Assembly (NCBI GenBank): GCA_964653855.1
Contig: CAZZFV010000022.1
Coordinates: 1 to 36,308 of the forward strand
Direction of reading: 5' to 3'
Length of the DNA: 36,308 nucleotides
DNA from: RGIG3528 sp964653855
GTDB lineage: Bacteria; Bacillota; Clostridia; Lachnospirales; Lachnospiraceae
Shown: in pieces, positions 16,089 to 24,886 of the stretch
How the letters are laid out: each line of letters opens with the position of its first letter
Position numbering within the stretch: position 1 is the first letter of the stretch
The notes under the pieces: generated by a model
Seen by the model: the letters and a program-made list of their open reading frames with translations, nothing else
What the model was told of the DNA's origin: nothing
The model's database searches: none
Made by a program: the position numbers and the translations under genes

Positions 16089-17051
16089 TTAATCCTCTTC
16101 CTCTTCCTCGTCATCATCGTCGTCCGAATGTCCGCCGTTCATAATGTTTTCCGTCACACGCTTTGAAAATTCGCGTGCGGCATTATATCCCATCTTCTTT
16201 TGTCTGTGGTTTACGGCAGCTGCCTCAACGATTATCGCTAAGTTTCTGCCCGGACGCACGGGCAAATCCTGACATACAACCTTGTTTCCGAGGAACTCGA
16301 TATACTTTTCTTCAAGCCCCATTCTGTCGTATTCCTTATCCTTCACCCAATCCTCAAGCTTTATGACAAGGTCTATCTGCTGTGTATTTTTGACGCTTTC
16401 TATACCGAATAGCGTTTTTACGTCGATAATGCCGACACCTCTGAGCTCAATCAAGTGTCTCGTGATTTTCGGCGCCTGACCTATAAGCGTTGCGTCGCTT
16501 ACCTTTTTTATTTCGACAACGTCGTCCGCAACAAGTCTGTGACCGCGCTTTATGAGTTCGAGTGCGGCTTCGCTTTTACCGATACCCGATTCACCGATTA
16601 TCAAAATGCCTTCACCGTATACGTCAACCAAAACTCCGTGTATGGATTTTCGCGGTGCAAGCTCGACATTCAGCCATCTGATCGCTTCCGCCTCAAAATC
16701 CGAAGTCGATTTCTGCGACGAAAAAATGGGAATCTGTCTCTCGTTTGCAACCTTCATTATGTCGTCACCGAGCCTTATGTCACGGCAAAGAACAATGCAC
16801 GGAAGTTTAAAGCTCATAAGCTTTGAAAGAACCGCCAATCCGTGATCTTCCATCTTTTCCATGTATGCGTATTCAACCATTCCGATTACCTGAACACGCT
16901 CATTGTTGAAATAATCGTAAAAACCCACAAGCTGAAGCGCCGGCCTGTTTACTTCGGGCTCTATGATTCGTCTGCCCTTTAAGGATATTTCGGGTGTTAA
17001 ATATTCCAGCTTCATTTGTGCCGCAAATTTTTCGAGACTTACCTTAAACAT
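16089..17051 (-). CDS. hprK: HPr kinase/phosphorylase
   Basis: 320 residues. HprK phosphorylates HPr and Crh on Ser46 in response to ATP and fructose 1,6-bisphosphate and removes the phosphate with Pi; it is the sensor of carbon catabolite repression in Firmicutes. Visible: the N-terminal domain with GFYDYFNNERVQVIG, the catalytic His region SIHGVLVDVYGEG, the P-loop GESGIGKSE, and the signature ELRGVGIIDVKTLFG. The C-terminus ends in an unusual run of about 12 Asp/Glu residues (after NGGHS). It shares one base with the uvrC stop (TAATG). A likely substrate, the Crh-like protein, is five genes downstream. Confidence 0.96.
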   Translation of the reverse strand: MFKVSLEKFAAQMKLEYLTPEISLKGRRIIEPEVNRPALQLVGFYDYFNNERVQVIGMVEYAYMEKMEDHGLAVLSKLMSFKLPCIVLCRDIRLGDDIMKVANERQIPIFSSQKSTSDFEAEAIRWLNVELAPRKSIHGVLVDVYGEGILIIGESGIGKSEAALELIKRGHRLVADDVVEIKKVSDATLIGQAPKITRHLIELRGVGIIDVKTLFGIESVKNTQQIDLVIKLEDWVKDKEYDRMGLEEKYIEFLGNKVVCQDLPVRPGRNLAIIVEAAAVNHRQKKMGYNAAREFSKRVTENIMNGGHSDDDDDEEEEED

Positions 17052-18928
17052 TATGTTCCTTCCTTTTTTTCGTTATGAAAAAAATCAAAAATACTTTGTG
17101 CCGCAAGTAAATTTATTTCGGGTATTTGTGTGAGTTCCTCGACGCTTGCCCGTTTTAATTCGTCTATCGAACCAAAATGCCGCATTAATGCAACACGGCG
17201 TTTTTTTCCGATGTTCGGAATTTCGTCGAGTATCGAGGTGGTTTGTGCTTTTGATCGTAATGACTTATGATATTCGATCGCAAAGCGGTGAGTTTCGTCC
17301 TGGATTCTCGTAATGAGCTTAAATCCTTCCGAATGAGCATCGATATCCAGCTCTTCGTCGTTATACAAGAGTCCTCTTGTCCTGTGCCTGTCGTCCTTTA
17401 CCATTCCGCATACGGGAATATTTAGATTTAAGCTTTTTAAGACTTCCGAAACCACGTTTACCTGGCCGCGCCCGCCGTCAATCAAGAGTAAATCCGGAAA
17501 ACGCATAAAAGAGTCTTCCGTAACCGTGCCGGAAGATTCCGCCTCATTCTTTTCTCTTATTCCGTGCTCGAATCTGCGCCTCAACACTTCACCCATGCTC
17601 TTGTAGTCATCGGGTCCGACCACCGTTTTTGTTTTAAATCGCCTGTAATCCGATTTTCTCTTTTCGCCGTCCTCAAAAACGACCATGGAAGCCACGTTTT
17701 CAAAGCCGCCCGTGTTTGAAATGTCATACGATTCTATTCTATATAGCTTTTTTAAATTTAGCAAGGTTTTTATTTCTGCGAGAGCCCCAAGCGTTTTGCG
17801 CCTTACACTTTCCGTTCGTTCCCCGTCGTTAAAAAGAATTGTGCGGGCATTGTTTTTCGCCATCTCAACAAGGCCCTTCTTTTCGCCTTTTTGAGGCGTA
17901 AAAATCGTGACCTTATGTCCTTTGATTTCGGTAAGCCATTTTGAAATGACTTCGGAGTCTTCGATTTCCGCGGAAACATATATTTCCTTCGGAATATGCG
18001 GTGTTCCGGAATAAAATTGCTTTATGAAACTTTCCGTAATTTCGGATTCCGTTTCGTTATCACAGCCCGTAATGTGAAAGTGATCTCTCCCCACCATTTT
18101 TCCGTTTCTTATAAAAAGCACCGCCGCAACCGCCGTGTCGTTATTCACGCTGACACCCACAATATCGCGATCGGAATTATCGCATTCGTCCGCCTTTTGT
18201 TCTTCGTCAAGTTTTTTGATACATATAAGCAAATCCCTGATTTCCGCAGCCTTTTCAAATTCAAGATTCTCGGAATAGTCAAGCATTTTTTTGTTTAATT
18301 CGTCCGTAAGAAACGTATGCTTTCCTTTTAAAAACCCGGTTGCCTTTTCGATTCCTTTTAAGTAATCTTCACGCTTTACGTTTCCCATGCAGGGAGCGGG
18401 GCATTCTCCGATCGCATTGTAAAGGCACGGACGCGTGACGCACCTTTCGCCCTCCGATATTGCTTTCCCGCATGATCGTAAATTGCATGCTTTTCTTAAA
18501 AACACAATCGTATCATGAACAGAATCCGCAGAAGTATACGGGCCGAAATAGGTGCCGCCGTCTTTCTTTCTGTCTCTCGCAAACAAAATTCTCGGAAATT
18601 CTTCCGACGTAATTTTGATATAAGGATAATGCTTGTCGTCCTTTAACATTGTGTTGTATTTCGGGCGATGTTCCTTAATAAGATTGCATTCTAAAACGAG
18701 TGCCTCCATTTCCGAATCCACAACAATGTATTCAAACCACTTGACGTGTTCAACCATTTTTTTGATTTTCGGCGTGTGGTTTTTGCTGCTTTGGAAATAC
18801 TGACGCACTCTGTTTTTGAGCACGACCGCTTTTCCGACGTATATTATTTCGTCGTTTGAGTCGTGCATTATATAAACTCCCGGGGAACCCGGGAGTTTTT
18901 TTAATTCTTCGGAAATATTAAAATCCAT
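17051..18928 (-). CDS. uvrC: UvrABC system protein C, excinuclease subunit
   Basis: 625 residues. UvrC makes the 3' and 5' incisions in nucleotide excision repair. Visible: the GIY-YIG nuclease (LPGSPGVYIMHDS, IIYVGKA, residues 11-35), a cysteine cluster (CNLRSCGK, CPAPC), the UVR domain (YSENLEFEKAAEIRDLL), the RNase H-like 5' nuclease (ESYDISNTGG, LLIDGGRGQVN), and C-terminal HhH repeats (LDEIPNIGKKRRVALMRHFG). Its ATG directly follows the ftsH stop with no spacer, and its stop overlaps the hprK start, so it belongs to the ftsH-led operon. Identity is secure. Confidence 0.97.
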   Translation of the reverse strand: MDFNISEELKKLPGSPGVYIMHDSNDEIIYVGKAVVLKNRVRQYFQSSKNHTPKIKKMVEHVKWFEYIVVDSEMEALVLECNLIKEHRPKYNTMLKDDKHYPYIKITSEEFPRILFARDRKKDGGTYFGPYTSADSVHDTIVFLRKACNLRSCGKAISEGERCVTRPCLYNAIGECPAPCMGNVKREDYLKGIEKATGFLKGKHTFLTDELNKKMLDYSENLEFEKAAEIRDLLICIKKLDEEQKADECDNSDRDIVGVSVNNDTAVAAVLFIRNGKMVGRDHFHITGCDNETESEITESFIKQFYSGTPHIPKEIYVSAEIEDSEVISKWLTEIKGHKVTIFTPQKGEKKGLVEMAKNNARTILFNDGERTESVRRKTLGALAEIKTLLNLKKLYRIESYDISNTGGFENVASMVVFEDGEKRKSDYRRFKTKTVVGPDDYKSMGEVLRRRFEHGIREKNEAESSGTVTEDSFMRFPDLLLIDGGRGQVNVVSEVLKSLNLNIPVCGMVKDDRHRTRGLLYNDEELDIDAHSEGFKLITRIQDETHRFAIEYHKSLRSKAQTTSILDEIPNIGKKRRVALMRHFGSIDELKRASVEELTQIPEINLLAAQSIFDFFHNEKKEGT

Positions 18929-20854
18929 TTAGTTGTTTTCTTCCGCACCTTCGGAATTTACGGTTTCGGATTTCTCCGGCACTTCTTTATTTGCTTTCAT
19001 TTCGTTAAATATTGTCATGAATTCCTTGCCGGTGATGCTTTCACGCTCGATCAAAACACCCGCAATCTTGTTTAAGATGTCTCTGTTTTCGTTAAGAAGG
19101 CGCTTTGCTTCTTCGTAGCAGGAAGAAATAATTTCACGGACTTCCTTGTCGATTTCGGTTTCCGTCTCGTTTGAGCATTGTGCCACGGCACGGCCGTCAA
19201 GGTATTTGCTCTCAACGCTTTCAAGCTGGACAAGTCCGAATTTTTCGCTCATTCCGTATTGCGTGATCATGGAACGCGCAATTCCCGTTGCCTGCTCGAT
19301 ATCGTTTGAAGCACCCGTCGTAACGGAACCGAAAACAATTTCTTCGGCCGCTCTGCCCGCACAAAATGTTGTGATACGTGCGATAAGCTCTTCTTTCTTC
19401 ATCAAATACTTTTCTTCTTCGGGAGCCTGAAGAACGTAACCGAGCGAGCCCTTTGTTCTCGGAACGATCGTAATTTTCTGAACCGGTTCCGCATTCTTTT
19501 GCAAAGCCGTAACAAGCGCGTGTCCCGTTTCGTGGAATGCGACAATGTTCTTTTCTTCCGCGCTCAAAATTCTGTCTTTCTTTTCTTTACCCGCGATAAC
19601 AACTTCCACGGATTCGAAAAGATCGCTTTGAGTAACGTATTTTCTGCCCTTTTTAACAGCAAGTATCGCTGCCTCGTTTATCATGTTTGCGAGATCCGAT
19701 CCCACAGCTCCGCTTGTTGCGAGGGCAATCGCCTCAAGATCGACGTCGTCACCCATATTGACGTTCTTTGCGTGAACCTTCAATACTTCGGTTCTTCCCT
19801 TTAAATCCGGTCTGTCAACTATAATACGTCTGTCAAAACGTCCCGGACGAAGAAGCGCTTTATCGAGTACTTCCGGCCTGTTTGTTGCGGCAAGTATTAC
19901 AATACCCTTTGATGTGTCAAATCCGTCCATTTCGGAAAGAAGCTGGTTTAACGTTTGCTCTCTTTCGTCGTTTCCGCCGCCGTATTTTGAATCACGCGAC
20001 TTACCGATCGCATCAACCTCGTCTATGAATATGATACACGGTGCCGCAGCCTGAGCCTGCTTAAAGAGATCACGCACACGCGATGCTCCCACACCGACAT
20101 ACATTTCAACGAAATCCGAACCGGAAAGCGAGAAGAAAGGAACCTTTGCTTCACCGGCAACCGCTTTTGCAAGTAATGTTTTACCCGTTCCCGGAGGTCC
20201 CACAAGCAAAGCACCCTTCGGAAGCTTCGCACCGATCGATGTGTATTTGCCGGGATCGTGAAGGAAATCAACAAGCTCCGTAAGGCTCTCTTTTGCCTCT
20301 TCCTGACCGGCAACATCCTTAAACGTAACTCCTGTTTGTTTTTCGACGTAAACTTTCGCGTTGCTTTTTCCTACGCCCATTATCCCGCCGGTACTCTTTG
20401 CCATAAGCCTGTACATAAAAATCATAAAGATGATTATGCCGCCGAACATGAGCACAAAATCAAGTATCGTGGACAGGATTTCCGACGATGACGAACTTGA
20501 CGCGCGCTTATATTCGACGCCCGCCGCTTCGAGACGCTCCTGCAGGGCGTTTCCGTCTTCCAAAATGCCCGTATACATTGTTTCAACGTAATTTAAATAA
20601 TGCTGTTCTTTCGGAGTGATAACAATTTTTTGCGTGTCGGAATAAATCTCAACGCTTTTCACTTCGTTATTTTCAAGCATTTTTACAAACTCATCGTAAC
20701 TGATTTCGGTTTGTGTGCTTTTCTCTATCGAGTTTGATATGATTCTGCCCCAGATAATCATAAAAAGTGCCACAAAAGCACATATCATAAGTCCGCGTCT
20801 TGTCTGACGCCCGTTTTTGTCATCCTTCTTATTGGGATCGTTGTTGTTGTCCAT
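18929..20854 (-). CDS. ftsH: ATP-dependent zinc metalloprotease FtsH
   Basis: 641 residues. FtsH is a membrane-anchored AAA+ protease that degrades misfolded membrane proteins and some short-lived regulators. Visible: two membrane helices (about 22-42 and 108-128) bracketing an extracytoplasmic domain, Walker A GPPGTGKT, Walker B IIFIDEVDAIG, the second region of homology (ATNRPEVLDKALLRPGRFDR), and the zinc-binding HETGH. The acidic tail ends SEGAEENN. The start at 20854 has a GGAGGAA ribosome binding site and a strong promoter about 30 bp further up. It is the first gene of the eight-gene operon that ends with the HPr-like gene. Confidence 0.98.
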   Translation of the reverse strand: MDNNNDPNKKDDKNGRQTRRGLMICAFVALFMIIWGRIISNSIEKSTQTEISYDEFVKMLENNEVKSVEIYSDTQKIVITPKEQHYLNYVETMYTGILEDGNALQERLEAAGVEYKRASSSSSSEILSTILDFVLMFGGIIIFMIFMYRLMAKSTGGIMGVGKSNAKVYVEKQTGVTFKDVAGQEEAKESLTELVDFLHDPGKYTSIGAKLPKGALLVGPPGTGKTLLAKAVAGEAKVPFFSLSGSDFVEMYVGVGASRVRDLFKQAQAAAPCIIFIDEVDAIGKSRDSKYGGGNDEREQTLNQLLSEMDGFDTSKGIVILAATNRPEVLDKALLRPGRFDRRIIVDRPDLKGRTEVLKVHAKNVNMGDDVDLEAIALATSGAVGSDLANMINEAAILAVKKGRKYVTQSDLFESVEVVIAGKEKKDRILSAEEKNIVAFHETGHALVTALQKNAEPVQKITIVPRTKGSLGYVLQAPEEEKYLMKKEELIARITTFCAGRAAEEIVFGSVTTGASNDIEQATGIARSMITQYGMSEKFGLVQLESVESKYLDGRAVAQCSNETETEIDKEVREIISSCYEEAKRLLNENRDILNKIAGVLIERESITGKEFMTIFNEMKANKEVPEKSETVNSEGAEENN

Positions 20855-20887
20855 TGTTCCTCCGATACGATGTTCATTTGGTTTTTG

Positions 20888-20916
20888 ATTTTATCATCGT
20901 ATACATTTTATGTCAA
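20888..20916 (-). promoter_or_regulatory. Sigma-A promoter for the ftsH operon
   Basis: On the minus strand a perfect TTGACA (20916-20911), a 17-bp spacer, then TAAAAT (20893-20888). The predicted start is near 20882, with a leader of about 28 nt carrying the ftsH ribosome binding site. Confidence 0.8.
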
Positions 20917-20969
20917 TTTTTTGTGTTCTTCACATAAACAAAGAATAAACTTTTGTATGTGAAGGGTTT

Positions 20970-21001
20970 TAAAAAACATACCGGTTTGTCTCATAACAAA
21001 C
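20970..21001 (-). terminator. Weak intrinsic terminator after the glycosyltransferase gene
   Basis: GTTTGT (20984-20989) pairs with ACAAAC (20996-21001), 6-nt loop. On the minus strand CCGGTATGTTTTTT follows. The stem is short, and the U run starts several bases after it. Confidence 0.4.
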
Positions 21002-21004
21002 AGA

Positions 21005-21919
21005 TCATTCCGCCTTATATTTTACGCATACAAAGCTTTCGTCGTGTTTTGACTTATCAAAATACTTTTGTGCGGTCACATTATCTCCCTGTTTTTCAAA
21101 AATCCGCCCAAGCGAATAATCAATTTCCGCAGGTGTAGTTTTAAAATATTTAAGTTCGTCAATGAAGCCGCTTACTTCGTCAAAATAATCGTTTTCCGCC
21201 CAGCTTCTCACAACAACGCACATTGCTTCAAGCGACGAAAATTCTTCGGATGTCGTAACGCGCTTTTCAAAATACGGCTTCGCAAATAAAAAATCATCCT
21301 TGTCTCCGTTAAAAAAGAGTTCTTTTGCGTACATCGACCAAAGTCTCCCCGACATATCTCCCTTTTCCTCAAGAATTTTTTTGAAGGTTTCAAAATCACG
21401 TTTTGAATGATTTTCGTGCGGCTTATGAAGAATTTCGATATCGGAATCGTACACAACCGGATCAAGCCTTATTGTTTCATGAATTTCGTCTATCCACGTG
21501 AATGTCCTGAGGCGCTTAAATAATTTCGGCCTTCTCTCGCGCAAATTATTGTATGCCATATTTATATCCGCGGGATTTACATAAATCATCGTAATTATTT
21601 CGACTTCCGGAACGAGACACATTTTTAATCTTTCAAAAACTCTCATGTTTTCGGGATCTATTACCTCATCCGCATCCGCAGAATATATATAATCGCATGT
21701 GGCATGCGAAAAAGCAAAATTTCTTGCGGCGGCGAAATCGCAAGTCCACTCAAAATCATAAATTTTATCCGTAAACTCGCGCGCAATCTCCTTTGTGCGG
21801 TCGGTTGAACCGGTATCGACAACAATTATTTCGTCCGCAATTCGCTTTAACGGTGTAAGACAATTCCGCAAATTTTTTTCTTCGTTTTTTACTATCATGC
21901 AAACGCTTATCGTGTACAT
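21005..21919 (-). CDS. Family 2 glycosyltransferase with C-terminal TPR-like repeats
   Basis: 304 residues. The N-terminal half is a GT-A fold of family 2: SVCMIVKNEEKNLRNCL at the start, EIIVVDTGSTDRTKEIA, ARNFAFSHATCDYIYSADAD (the DAD triad is the metal and nucleotide-sugar motif), and LFKRLRTFTWIDEIHETI. The C-terminal third is helical and ends in a TPR-like segment (AEIDYSLGRIFEKQGDNVTA). This layout occurs in SunS-like glycosyltransferases and in cell-surface or protein glycosylation enzymes; the acceptor and sugar cannot be read from the sequence. It starts 9 bp after the rdgB stop and is probably co-transcribed with it. Confidence 0.88.
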   Translation of the reverse strand: MYTISVCMIVKNEEKNLRNCLTPLKRIADEIIVVDTGSTDRTKEIAREFTDKIYDFEWTCDFAAARNFAFSHATCDYIYSADADEVIDPENMRVFERLKMCLVPEVEIITMIYVNPADINMAYNNLRERRPKLFKRLRTFTWIDEIHETIRLDPVVYDSDIEILHKPHENHSKRDFETFKKILEEKGDMSGRLWSMYAKELFFNGDKDDFLFAKPYFEKRVTTSEEFSSLEAMCVVVRSWAENDYFDEVSGFIDELKYFKTTPAEIDYSLGRIFEKQGDNVTAQKYFDKSKHDESFVCVKYKAE

Positions 21920-21928
21920 GGCGCCTCC

Positions 21929-22531
21929 TTATATCGCTTGTGCGAACCCCTGAACAAGATATTTTTTGATTGCCTTAAGAGCCTTTCCTCTGTGGCTTAC
22001 CGCATTTTTTTCCTGTGCATCCATCTCAGCCGCGGTTTTGTTGTATTCCGGCACAAAGAAAATCGGATCGTAGCCGAAGCCCCCGTTTCCTTTAGGCTCA
22101 TATGCGATTTTTCCTTCAAAATACTCCGTAACCGTTTTTACGGATCCGTCCGGCCACACGGCCGCAATCGCGCATGCGTATCTTGCCGTGCGCTCATGAT
22201 CCTTTACATCCTTTAATTTGTCAAGAATATATTGATTTTTGTATGCGTAATCCGTATCGTGTCCCAAAAATCTCGCCGAATAAATTCCGGGTGCGCCGTG
22301 GAGCGCGTCTATCATAAGTCCCGAATCGTCCGCAAGCGTGAGGCATCCTGAAATTTCCGCAACAGCTTTTGCTTTTATAATCGCGTTTTCCGCAAAAGTC
22401 GTGCCGTTTTCTTCGGGGTCAACATTGATCCCCGCTTCCTTCATCGAAACGACTTCAAATTCGTCACCCAAAATCTCGCGAATTTCACGCATTTTGTCCT
22501 TGTTTCCCGTTGCAAAAATTATTTTTTTCAT
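21929..22531 (-). CDS. rdgB: XTP/dITP diphosphatase (RdgB/HAM1 family)
   Basis: 200 residues. It hydrolyses dITP, ITP and XTP to monophosphates and so keeps deaminated purines out of nucleic acids. Visible: FATGNKDKMREIREIL, GTTFAENAIIKAKA, LADDSGLMIDAL (catalytic acidic residues), GAPGIYSARFLG, NGGFGYDPIFFVPEY and SHRGKALKA. The start at 22531 is preferred over 22558 because it gives the family N-terminus MKKIIFATGN and follows a GGAAAGGA ribosome binding site. It is divergent from the methyltransferase gene. Confidence 0.96.
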   Translation of the reverse strand: MKKIIFATGNKDKMREIREILGDEFEVVSMKEAGINVDPEENGTTFAENAIIKAKAVAEISGCLTLADDSGLMIDALHGAPGIYSARFLGHDTDYAYKNQYILDKLKDVKDHERTARYACAIAAVWPDGSVKTVTEYFEGKIAYEPKGNGGFGYDPIFFVPEYNKTAAEMDAQEKNAVSHRGKALKAIKKYLVQGFAQAI

Positions 22532-22599
22532 ATAAAAATCCTTTCCGAGAATAATCAAAATCGATTATCACACATATCATTTCTCCCAAAAAGTCTCCC

Positions 22600-22628
22600 T
22601 TGACTTTTTTTTTCATACAATATAGAAT
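22600..22628 (+). promoter_or_regulatory. Sigma-A promoter predicting a leaderless methyltransferase mRNA
   Basis: TTGACT (22600-22605), a 17-bp spacer, TAGAAT (22623-22628). The start site should fall at 22634-22636, and the ATG begins at 22636. No Shine-Dalgarno sequence lies before that ATG, in agreement with a leaderless transcript. Confidence 0.7.
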
Positions 22629-22635
22629 CCGAAAT

Positions 22636-23796
22636 ATGGAAAAATTTGAATTTATTTGCCCCGTCCATTTCGGACTTGAGGCCGTATTAAAAAAAGAAAT
22701 ATCGGATCTCGGATACGAGATCACATCCGTCGAAGACGGAAAAGTAACCTTTTCGGGTGACGTGAGCGCATTTGCGAGAGCAAACATTTTTTTGCGCACC
22801 GCCGAAAGAGTTTTGTTGAAAGTGGGCTCTTTTCATGCGGAAACATTCGAAGACCTGTTTTGCGGAACAAAAAACATCCCTTGGGAAAATTATCTCCCCG
22901 CCGATGCCGCATTTTGGGTTACAAAAGCAAATTCCGTAAAGAGTAAGCTTTTTTCCCCGTCCGACATCCAGCGCATAATCAAAAAGGCAATGGTAACACG
23001 CATGCAAACGCGCTACAACGTGGAGCAATTTCCCGAAACCGGAGCACGTTTTCCCCTTCGCGTGTCTATTTTAAAGGACGAAGTGACAATCGGAATCGAC
23101 ACCTCGGGTGAATCGCTTCACAAGCGCGGCTATCGTAAAATGAAGGTTGCTGCGCCGATCGAAGAAACTCTTGCCGCCGCACTCATTATGTTGACTCCCT
23201 GGAAAAGTGACCGTATACTTGTCGATCCTTTTTGCGGAAGCGGCACCATTCCGATCGAAGCGGCGTTAATCGGCGCAAACATCGCACCCGGAATGAACCG
23301 TGAATTTGAAGCTGAAAACTGGTCAAATCTCATTCCGAAAAAAGTTTGGTACGATGCGATAAACGAAGCAAATTCCAAAATAATTCCCGACGTAAAAATG
23401 AATATTCAGGGCTACGACATCGACGGTGAAGCAATAAAAGCCGCGCGCCAAAACGCAATCGATGCCGGTGTCGAAAAATACATTCATTTTCAGGTGCGTG
23501 ACGTAAAAGAGCTTCACAATCCCAAAAAATACGGTTTTATTATCACAAACCCGCCCTACGGTGAGCGAATTGAAGAGAAAAAGAATTTGCCCGCACTTTA
23601 TACCGCAATCGGTGAAGCGTTTACTTCCCTCGATTCCTGGTCGATGTTTATGATCACAAGCTATGAAGATGCCGTAAAATACATAAACCGCACCCCCGAC
23701 AAAAACCGAAAGATTTACAACGGAATGCTTAAAACCTATTTCTATTCGTTTATGGGTCCGAAGCCTCCGAAAAGGGAATCAACCATTTCGCAATAA
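22636..23796 (+). CDS. THUMP-domain class I RNA methyltransferase (RlmL/YpsC family)
   Basis: 386 residues. Visible: an N-terminal ferredoxin-like/THUMP region (FICPVHFGLEAVLKKEISDL to about residue 155), then a Rossmann methyltransferase with DPFCGSGTIPIEAALIG (SAM-binding motif I) and the catalytic TNPPYGERI (NPPY motif of N-methylating enzymes). This is the family of E. coli RlmL and Bacillus YpsC, predicted to make m2G in 23S rRNA. The single-domain form here corresponds to the RlmL N-terminal methyltransferase without the RlmK half. The start at 22636 has no ribosome binding site; an upstream TTG frame extension overlaps the -35 box and is rejected. Confidence 0.92.
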   Translation: MEKFEFICPVHFGLEAVLKKEISDLGYEITSVEDGKVTFSGDVSAFARANIFLRTAERVLLKVGSFHAETFEDLFCGTKNIPWENYLPADAAFWVTKANSVKSKLFSPSDIQRIIKKAMVTRMQTRYNVEQFPETGARFPLRVSILKDEVTIGIDTSGESLHKRGYRKMKVAAPIEETLAAALIMLTPWKSDRILVDPFCGSGTIPIEAALIGANIAPGMNREFEAENWSNLIPKKVWYDAINEANSKIIPDVKMNIQGYDIDGEAIKAARQNAIDAGVEKYIHFQVRDVKELHNPKKYGFIITNPPYGERIEEKKNLPALYTAIGEAFTSLDSWSMFMITSYEDAVKYINRTPDKNRKIYNGMLKTYFYSFMGPKPPKRESTISQ

Positions 23797-23811
23797 ATTT
23801 TCAAAAGAAAT

Positions 23812-23842
23812 AAAAGGATCTTTTTTAAGGATCCTTTTTTAT
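23812..23842 (+). terminator. Bidirectional intrinsic terminator
   Basis: AAAAGGATC (23812-23820) pairs with GATCCTTTT (23830-23838), 9-nt loop, followed by T-rich DNA on plus. The symmetrical A/T ends let it work for the methyltransferase gene (plus) and the convergent hydrolase gene (minus). Confidence 0.8.
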
Positions 23843-23848
23843 TTGCAA

Positions 23849-24760
23849 TCAAAGATTGGATTCAAAAAATTTGATGAAGTCGGAAATCACCCTGTCCTTA
23901 TCGGTCTCATTCAAAAGCTCATGACGGTCCGTATCGTAAAGCTTCATCGAAACACTCTTAAATCCGAGTTCTTTATATTTATTGTAAAGCTGCTCTATTC
24001 CTTTTCCGAACGCACCTACCGGATCATCCGCACCGCTCGCGATTAAAATCGGCATGTCATGTCTTGTTTTTTCGATATTGTGGCAAGCCTTGTATGTGAT
24101 CGAAATCAAATCATGATAAAAGCTCGACGAGCACAAAAATCCGCAATAGGGATCGTTATTGTACGCGTCGACTATTTTTTCGTCTTTTGTGAGCCAATCG
24201 TTAGGTGTGCGTGTGCAATTTTTCTTGTAATCCTTGTTAAACGTAAGCTTTTTCATGAGCGGTGATTTATGCTCGGGTCCGTAAAAGAACGAAATCACGT
24301 TTGAAACAAACATGCCCGTCTTGCATATCGCATCGCTCATAAAACCGGTACCGCAAATAAGCGCGCAATCCATCTTGTCGAATCTCTGAATCACGTTGCG
24401 TGTGATGAGCGATCCCATGCTGTGGCCAAAAATCGCGCATCTCTCGCTTCTCTTGTTTTCGTATACATATTTCATTACGGCAACGGCATCCTCTATCACA
24501 ACCTCATCACCGTTTTTCTTTGCAAAAAATCCGAGTTCTTTTTCCTTTAAATCCGTCCCATGTCCTCTGTGATTGTAAATATAAACATCATATCCCACAT
24601 TGTTGAGCGCATCGATAAATCCGAAATAACGCTCATAATGCTCTGCCATGCCGTGAAGAATAAGAATGCTTCCGCGGGCATAATCCTCGTCTGTCTCGAA
24701 AATATGAAGTTGTAATTTATAATCAAGGGGTCTCTCTATCGTTTTAACCGAATGTCCCAT
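23849..24760 (-). CDS. Alpha/beta hydrolase, monoacylglycerol-lipase/S33 aminopeptidase-like
   Basis: 303 residues with the full hydrolase triad: the nucleophile elbow GHSMGS, the acid in SGADDPVG and the His in DTDRHELLNE. LILHGMAEHYERY forms the oxyanion-hole region, and NHRGHG is typical of the Hydrolase_4 group (PldB/monoglyceride lipase-like). No signal peptide, so it is cytoplasmic; likely substrates are lysophospholipids or monoacylglycerols, which the sequence does not settle. The start MGHSVKTI at 24760 is chosen because GGAAAGGA lies just before it; frame extensions to 24778 and 24802 overlap that site. Confidence 0.9.
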   Translation of the reverse strand: MGHSVKTIERPLDYKLQLHIFETDEDYARGSILILHGMAEHYERYFGFIDALNNVGYDVYIYNHRGHGTDLKEKELGFFAKKNGDEVVIEDAVAVMKYVYENKRSERCAIFGHSMGSLITRNVIQRFDKMDCALICGTGFMSDAICKTGMFVSNVISFFYGPEHKSPLMKKLTFNKDYKKNCTRTPNDWLTKDEKIVDAYNNDPYCGFLCSSSFYHDLISITYKACHNIEKTRHDMPILIASGADDPVGAFGKGIEQLYNKYKELGFKSVSMKLYDTDRHELLNETDKDRVISDFIKFFESNL

Positions 24761-24838
24761 ATTAATTTTCCTTTCCATATCAAAAACATGTCCAAAAGTC
24801 ACCTGTAATGCGGTCTGTCCGCGTATTTAGAGTATAAG

Positions 24839-24869
24839 TCAAAAAAAAGGAACAGTCAATGCCGTTCCT
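24839..24869 (-). terminator. Intrinsic terminator of the response-regulator genes
   Basis: AGGAAC (24848-24853) pairs with GTTCCT (24864-24869) around a 10-nt loop. The minus strand then runs into eight T (A run 24841-24848). It separates the receiver gene from the hydrolase gene downstream. Confidence 0.75.
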
Positions 24870-24886
24870 CTTAAAAATCACGTTTT

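Noticed and set aside
18874..18904. Terminator-like hairpin (CTCCCGGG/CCCGGGAG followed by seven T on the plus strand)
   Set aside because: It lies in the first codons of uvrC and is explained by the conserved Leu-Pro-Gly-Ser-Pro-Gly-Val-Tyr segment; no plus-strand gene ends there, and on the minus strand no T run follows.
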